From the NCBI GenBank assembly GCA_036362985.1, contig JAYGXS010000004.1, positions 4,827,105 through 4,891,104 on the forward strand: 64,000 nt of DNA, given 5' to 3'. This document shows positions 57,541 to 64,000 of this stretch, piece by piece; position 1 is the first letter of the stretch; every line of letters begins with the position of its first letter. The translations under genes were made by a program, and so were the position numbers. Origin of the DNA: Ligula intestinalis (lineage: Eukaryota > Platyhelminthes > Cestoda > Diphyllobothriidea > Diphyllobothriidae). Under the pieces are notes generated by a model, which saw only the letters and a list, made by a program, of their open reading frames with translations, was not told the origin of the DNA and did not search any database.

Positions 57541-57959
57541 TTTAACCCATGAGTTAATTGCGCTTACGTGATGACCGACCATTTAGACCAGCCTCTGTGA
57601 GCATTTTTTCGTCGGCATGGTTCATCGCTTCTCATGTTTTGCTGCCTCACCTCAAAAGTTGGCCACAATTTCGACAAAATCGCCGTCGAACCTATCGTAT
57701 TTGATAATATCCAACATTCTCTCCATTTCAGGAAGAGTTTATCGTGTGAACTTTTACCTGCCCGTTCGTTACTGACCACATTTGGTTTCCCGGAGGTTGG
57801 CTGCTGGTGGGCTGGCGTGATCTTCGTCCCTACTGCGGTCAGCGCAGTTGTAGGCGAGTCAGTATGCTTGCTGGCCTCCCCCACGTCACTCGGCCGGCTG
57901 ATCACTCGCTGCTGTTCACTTGAGTTGTTCTTTGTTTCACGGCTGCGACGTTGAGGCCG

Positions 57960-58180
57960 TGTTTGCTGTTGGTCGCGTGACCTTTAATGCCCAACACCGG
58001 TATAATTTGAGGCAAACGGCAAGGCGTACTGACTCAAGACCACCAGACTCAACTAACACTCAACTCTGAAGATGGAAGCGAGAAGGTTTTTGAAACGTCA
58101 GTTCAAATATAATCTGGTCCATGAGCCCGCCTCCCCTTGTTCTTCCTTTCCTTTGGGAGATGATGAACGCAACTTCTACT
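57960..58180 (+). mobile_element. PLE-type terminal repeat, second subfamily, with hammerhead-like motif
   Basis: 58066-58099: CTGAAGA, T, GGAA...TTTTT arms, GAAAC, GTC, then AGTTCAAATATAATCTGGTC. Stem I (AACT/AGTT) is four Watson-Crick pairs. Flanks match 34700-34860. Confidence 0.65.
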
Positions 58181-59284
58181 TGTTTACCAAAAAACTGCAA
58201 AATAAGATATCTCTCAAAAGCATTTACTTAAGTAGTGTGTTTTTGACATTCGTTCTTATGCAGTTTTCTAATCGGGTCGTGGCTTAAGAATAGCCCAAAC
58301 ATGTCAAGTCATTCCGGAGAAACAGAGAAGTCGTAAATTTATGTGCCTTAGATAAATTATAGAATTTAATAGCAATTTACCTTTTAACAAGCGCTATAAT
58401 TAGATATTTCTTCATCGAATTTCTGCATAGTTTACCATTTTTTAACGTTAAGACAAGAGGAAAAAAGGGAAGATGTGACTGATTTTTTGATTCCACTGAG
58501 CATGAAGATAAAAACTTACGATGAATATGAAAGGATGCACTTTTCTGTGCATACCGGAGCAGCTTTCAATGCAATTCGTTCTTTTTAGGCTTCGTTATAA
58601 TATATAATAAAGTTTTGCAAAAATTTAAAAGCTTCTGCACATTGCGGTTAGAGTCCTTAAATTAATTGATTCTCCTCTACAAATGAAAAAATTTTGACAG
58701 GGTTCTTTCACGATATATCAGAGAAAAGTACTGGCATTTCGCGAGTGTTCATATAAATATGCAAAAGTTTATGACTTTATATCATGGCAAAAAACATACG
58801 ATATTCGCAAAAAATAATTTTCTAAACTGAATTCACTCTTGTTTTCCTGAAGATGAAACCGCTTGATATATATGCATGTATCTGATTTTATTGGTGCCAA
58901 AACAATATTTTTTCCCTGAAAAATATATTTGAAAGTTTTGTTGTTTAGATTAATTTGCATTTCTAGTACAACACACATAAGTAATACGTGATGTTCTGCA
59001 GCATCTACGCATTTTGCGCTTCAAGTCAACTCAGTGAACAAACCTTAAACCTACAATATCTGTCAAACCACCAATTTCGACCTTTACACTGTAAAACTTA
59101 CTGAAATACCCCGTTTATGCGAAATATAATTTAATATCTCAATTATTAATATTAATTACTTTTAATAGTAAAGATAGAAAGTAATGCCCGAAGATTTGCG
59201 CATACTTGCTCTTTATCAATTTATTTTGTTGTCAGGCTTACAGCAAAACTGAACATTTTTGTTCATTTTTCCTTTTTTAACAAG
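58181..59284. other. no gene seen
   Basis: AT-rich; could be intron if the following exon is real. Confidence 0.4.
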
Positions 59285-59450
59285 TACAAATGCTGAATTA
59301 GATCTAGCCGAAAGGAGTTTGGAAGACCTCGTTGGTCCGCTACGTGGTGTAGTGGGATCACGATTACAAATAAACTCAAAATTAGCTGCTGACCTACTGC
59401 TGGTCTTTGATGTTGCCGCGAAATCATCCATCAGCAGAGGAATACATTGT
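59285..59450 (+). CDS. candidate internal exon, function unknown
   Basis: A 166-base open segment with a splice-site pair around it: pyrimidine tract and AG at 59266-59284, and CATTGT|GTAAGT at 59450/59451, a perfect donor. One frame is open throughout, giving about 55 residues: TNAELDLAERSLEDLVGPLR, GVVGSRLQINSKLAADLLLV, FDVAAKSSISRGIHC, with balanced amphipathic-helix composition unlike nearby AT-rich frames. I do not recognise the protein. No flanking exon was found within 2 kb, and the opposite strand is also open, so this is tentative. Confidence 0.38.
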
Positions 59451-59744
59451 GTAAGTTTTATTTGATTTTTCTTATGGGTGACACAGATGACTGGACAGCC
59501 AACATATTATCGCTCAGTAAGTAATATGCTCTCATACTGCTTGCTTACTTGAATTAGAACTTAAACTGAGCGAACCGCATCCTTAACTGCGTAATTTAAA
59601 GTTGCAGTTTATGTTTCTTGGATTATAACGCCTGATTTATGTGTGGTCCGGACTTCAAGCTGCTGCCTAGGTCACCATGCAAAATCATCCAGCATCTGTT
59701 TCTAGTGCTTTATTATTTGAGATTAATATAACAAAAAATTCATA

Positions 59745-60110
59745 AAAATTTGAAGACAGACGTTCCAAGAAATGCAAATGGAAGGAAATACGTCCTTTGG
59801 AAAAAGTCACGTTTATTCAGTAAATTTTTGAAACCGGATCCCCATATCCTTGTCAGACTTAAGAAAATGTGCAACGAACAATTAAAATTTCAAGCGTGCG
59901 GAAAAATCAAAAGTCTTTATGTGTGAGCGCTCATTGACAGTTGTCATTGGGGTCAGTCTGCATCGAGCGGCAAATTTTTTCGAGTAGACGACTTGGGGAT
60001 CCAGCTCCAAAATCTACTATATAAACTTAACTTTTCTCAAAAGGACGTATTTTCTTCAAATTGTATTTCTTGTGATGCCTGCCTTCCAGTTTAAAAATTG
60101 CAAAAACCGC
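59745..60110. mobile_element. inverted-repeat (MITE-like) element, ~365 bp
   Basis: The left arm 59745-59880 and the reverse complement of the right arm 59975-60110 share GACAGACG/GGCAGGCAT..AAGAAAT, GAAATACGTCCTTT, TTTATTCAGTAAATTTT and GGATCCCCA. The spacer is ~95 bp. Single arms occur at 14635 and 25255. No coding capacity. Confidence 0.72.
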
Positions 60111-60671
60111 AAGATTTATTGGATCCATGAAATTTCGAGAGAGCTCTTAGGTTGCTGCCTCTCATTGCGTAGTAAGAATAACCAATGAGTAAATATGAAA
60201 ATGACTAGATAGAGGACGATCAGAGATGTCAAGGGGCATGGTCACTAGGACTGGTTAATGAAGTTATTTCAAACAATGTGGAAGGAAAAGAGGCAAAGGG
60301 TGTTAGGGTGAATCTATGCACGCAGGACTGTATGAATCAGAAAGAAGATATTATGCTCCTGAACTCATTTTTTGCTTCCCAACTAAGCCCTTACCAACTC
60401 CTTTTGCTAAGGATGCCTTATTACTACATGCCACCTCCAATTGAACTTATGAATTTACAAGCACTTGCGGATCCAGGTTTAGAGAACGAATGCAAAGGCA
60501 ATTGGCAACTTGAGCCAAGGAGCACTTGCCTAGTTGGTTATTTAAAATGGGAAACTCAAACACCCGGTCTTCCATTACCGAACACTTAATAGATACGAGT
60601 CATTCTATGGACCCTAAAAGTCCCTACTGAGTACATGTTCGGGCACGAATAACTCGTATCTTGTGCTACCT

Positions 60672-61045
60672 GGAGGCAGCCTGTATACGGCGGTCAAAAC
60701 CTGATTTATGTAAACAGTTGGACCATGTGGTCAAGCTAGCTTTGCCTTGATAACATCTGGCTCCCTGATTTATACAGTCCCGTGTGTTTCTTTTCGCCTA
60801 AACGCCTTTTTCCTATGATTCTTTCACATTTTTTTAACTCACTTACTTTATTAATTAGCCTAAATGACCGTGCCTTTGACCTTTCTGACCTTCCCGTACC
60901 AATAAAATTTCGTATTTACTCATTCGTTTCGATTACAACGCAAGGAGAGGCAGCAACTGAAGAGCTCTCTCAAAATGGCATGAATCCAATACATTTTGCT
61001 GTTTTGCCATCTTTAAATTTGCATCTGGAAAAGGTTGCTTTAAAT
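60672..61045 (+). repeat. dispersed repeat, uninterrupted copy
   Basis: Collinear with 41436-41754 joined to 42378-42450, so it preserves the empty site of the TIR insertion. The 89-codon frame 60782-61051 is not open in the other copy and is not a gene. Confidence 0.75.
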
Positions 61046-64000
61046 TACTGAATTAACATTCATTGTTTCCAAAAAAGTCATTTCCTAAACTAATAAACTC
61101 AGGATCTCGATGTTGGTTTTTCAAAGAAGCAATGATGACCTTTTGAAGCTTTTTGGTGGCAGAGGTTTACTTTTAACAAATTTTTATCAGGCCAACTTAT
61201 CTATGTGGTACCGGAGTCAATTTTAAATTTTGGGCAGTAAAAGAAAACCAAAATCAGGGGAGTGATAATTAAAAACAGTCTAGTTAGTCAGTATGAAAAA
61301 GGAGATGGCTGGACGAAAGAGAATGCAAGCTGTGCTATGCGAAATGGGTTACAATAAGATCGTTCCTCTCCGAAGATACTACATCCAAGACTCAATGTTA
61401 CTCTCAGTAATATTCCACACGGTGTTTATTTGCAGTATCTACATACCGAGATGCTTTTTTATATGAAAAAACACAAAAAAAGGTTCACAGTACAATGTTT
61501 ATATAATGACATTTTAGTTATTTTTCTTTCAAAGAGGAAACTCAGGACTAAAAAATATTTTTTTATAAAAATTGGCAGGAGAATAATACACTTCAATTGG
61601 GAAGTAGCAGTCAAATTTCAGAAAAAAATGGCTCCATTCACTAAAAAAAGGCTTTCATCAAATGCACATCTATTAAGGCAACAGTTATAATATCAGTTTC
61701 GTTTTCTAAATCTCTTTACACGTGAGGTAGCCTGCTGGAAATGACAACACAGAATGTTGATATGCCGGTGTACGGCAAGAGATTTATTGGGAGCCTCGCT
61801 TCATGGCACGAGAAGACTTTGCTACAGTTGGCGTTCGTAAATTTCAAAGGGAGAACTGAGCGTAAGAAATTATTAGGTACGATAATTCCCTTAAGCAGAC
61901 ACCTTTACGCAGATATAAATCACAAAATTATTCCTAGCATACTATTCAGCCTCCGCGAGTTTTGGCAGATTATATGTAAAGATTCCTGAGTGGACGTTTG
62001 TATCTTATAGGCAAAAAAAAACAGGCAATAAAGGCGTTCTTCGATAGGGTGAGCGCAGAACAACCGAACTAATGGGGAACACAATGGACTGACTTTAACT
62101 CACCCCAAACTCGAGCTGACATATAAGTACTAACATCTAGTTGCTCTTGGCGTTTTAAAGAAAATTACACGTATATACAGCAGAGGAAGCCGATCAAATG
62201 TATGGCACAGGATAAACGAGCAAACGTGGCTAGTCTTGCTTGTTCGTTACAATAAAAAGAAAATGTTTTTATAACTTTTCCCGTCACTTCTGAAGAAATG
62301 ACAACCTAATTATCGATAAATTCGCGGCATCTCACCAGAACCGGATAGGCAACAAATTAGCCTTATCAATACCCAGTTTAAGACACTACTGAGCTCTTCA
62401 TTGAAGCACCGTTACATTTACATGGTAAGAATTCCTTACAACAACACTGCCGCTTACCATGGATGCATAACTATTTATTGCGTTGTCATCATCTTTTTTT
62501 GTTTTATTCTTTCAAACGACCCTGGATTGCAGTGCTTTTCATATATTATGTTTCTATGATTTTATTGTGTACGTAGTCAGCATTTAGAACGCTATTGCAC
62601 TTTCTAGGTGGAAAGCCTCAGTGATATGCGATTGCTTAACGCGCTAAATTATCGGTCCAAATTCAGTCAGGCCTTTTGACTTTTCTGTTTCAATATGCTT
62701 CACTGCAATCAGCTTTTCGGATTATCGTACTACAATATACAGTGGATTGCATATCTGATGAAATGTAAAAGTCAAAATCTAAGCGGGGGAGATAGCACAT
62801 ATTGGAGGTTGTTGATTTTGTTCATTAAGTTGACTTGAGGGGTAAAATGCTGTATATAAGAAGATACTTAACTTCTGATTAGTATACTGGGGGCAAATAT
62901 GGGCAGAATTGGGCCGAGTTAAATCTTTGTTGATGCCTGAGAAATCTCCTAAGGTATTTAGCGCTGCGGACCAAAACTATTCTTTGTGGGCGTGTTGTAC
63001 TATAGAAAAACATTAATATACACAAGGCAATGCTTAATTATATATATTCAAAGAACAAAAAATTTTGTTTTCCTTTCACAAAATTGAGAAAAGTGTCCGT
63101 CAGAGATAAAAGATTATTGTCGGAAAACGAAAGCTGATGACAGTTGACAAAATGGTATCTCGCAAAGCTGTTAAGTTTTGTGCCACAAAGATACGAAATA
63201 AACTCATAAGACCATGAGTTGTTTTACTGTGCCGAAATAAGAACCCCTATTTAACTATTATATGAGGTGTCGCGAAATGTCATCAGTTTTCTCTGCAAAG
63301 TAGTGAACGAACACCGTTTAACTATTTTCAATATAACGAAGAGAATCAATGATTTAAAAACTCGAAATGGAACAGGCAGAAGGTTATGAGTTTTGATCGA
63401 ATCGAAGCATGTATTATGCCCCTCTGGCATGCTTTTGAAATAAAAAAACGGGGCCTATAGGTAACGAAATATACACAACGTCGCTCCGGTTTACATAGAT
63501 AAGTTGGTTTCTTTTTCATTTTCAGCAGAATTTACATCTTTAATTTTGAGGAAATGGAAAAATTGGTCAACATATTCCATTTTGATCTTGACTGTATGTC
63601 CAAAAACGATAAAATGCACAGGCATTCGACGGCGAAGTAACAAATAAAAAGCGTCTTTTTCAACAGTTTACGTTTTAAAGGAAGTTTTTAATTAATCTTA
63701 GGTGCAATCCTTTGCTACTTTTGGTGCGGACGTTCATGTTCCTCTGCAGTGAGTTGACATGCTTGGGTTATTCCAAAACCGTGACCCAAACAGACAGTTG
63801 CTGAAGAAGTAATGTTAAAAAACTAATTTTTCAGGTTAATAACTTTAAACAATACTGTGTTTTTGCAAAACAGGTAAAGCAATATTGGTATATAGGAACA
63901 AGTGAACAAAAACACTGAAATCAGTAAATTGTTAAGCAGAATTTCAGGAGCAATTTCAAGCTCGTCGCATTGGAACTCTCGAAATAATTAAGAAGTACTG
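61046..64000. other. AT-rich, no gene supported
   Basis: An 82-codon ATG frame at 61741-61989 (RFIGSLASWHEKTLLQLAFV...) has reasonable composition but no splice or domain evidence. The rest is AT-rich with poly-A/T runs and no repeat partner seen. Confidence 0.35.

Noticed and set aside
60782..61051. 89-residue gene
   Set aside because: The homologous repeat at 41.4 kb does not keep the frame open.
61741..61989. 82-residue gene
   Set aside because: Starts with ATG and has fair composition, but no promoter, splice or homology evidence visible.
1..64000. CRISPR array, prophage, operon or bacterial regulatory signals
   Set aside because: None present; tandem repeats are microsatellites and the elements are eukaryotic retrotransposons.

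Overview
This is non-coding, repeat-dominated eukaryotic DNA, most likely from a flatworm. A cestode (diphyllobothriid-type) is my best guess, because GIY-YIG-bearing Penelope-like elements (PLEs), CR1/Jockey- and RTE-type LINEs, tRNA-derived SINEs and small TIR elements are packed together in the way I know from those genomes. That taxonomic call is an inference. No bacterial gene, operon or rRNA is present, and I found no intact host gene. The only plausible host coding signal is one candidate internal exon at 59285-59450. One 400-base assembly gap (54392-54791) sits inside a microsatellite.

Layout. 0-5.6 kb: AT-rich DNA with a dispersed repeat (about 1365-2175) whose paralogue lies at 39170-39945; a 313-bp block flanked by inverted repeats is flipped between the two. 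5.6-7.3 kb: a decayed PLE with RT and GIY-YIG. 8.1-8.6 kb: tRNA-derived SINE pieces. 9.5-21.4 kb: a graveyard of at least six PLE fragments on both strands, a CR1/Jockey-group RT, a second LINE C-terminus and several PLE terminal repeats; the best-preserved PLE (16.7-18.7 kb, minus) has lost the core of its catalytic motif A. 21.9-23 kb: a Ty3/gypsy-type gag remnant and two head-to-head SINEs. 23-28 kb: nothing recognised. 28.4-31.7 kb: two PLE GIY-YIG fragments and a ~0.9-kb direct repeat pair. 34-38.9 kb: PLE ends and trinucleotide arrays. 41.4-42.5 kb: a 623-bp TIR element carrying telomere-like CCCTAA motifs, inserted in a repeat whose uninterrupted copy is at 60.7 kb. 43.3-45.7 kb: a duplicated composite ending in PLE pieces. 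50-51.6 kb: RTE-type LINE remnants interrupted by a SINE. 53.3-53.9 kb: a pogo/Tigger-like TIR element with TA target duplication. 54.1-55.9 kb: PLE ends around a (GAT)n array and two long inverted repeats. 56-64 kb: mostly AT-rich unassigned DNA, one inverted-repeat element and the candidate exon.

The most interesting signal is a short, structurally constrained motif in the PLE terminal repeats, seen in about 17 copies. It reads as a type I hammerhead-ribozyme core (CUGANGA, stem II, GAAAC, GUC). All four nucleotides occur at the one unconstrained core position, and stem I pairs covary between subfamilies. Hammerheads in PLE terminal repeats are known in general; this version has an extra nucleotide before stem II and essentially no stem III loop.

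Functionally the window records repeated, mostly 5'-truncated retrotransposition and later rearrangement. No element here looks autonomous.
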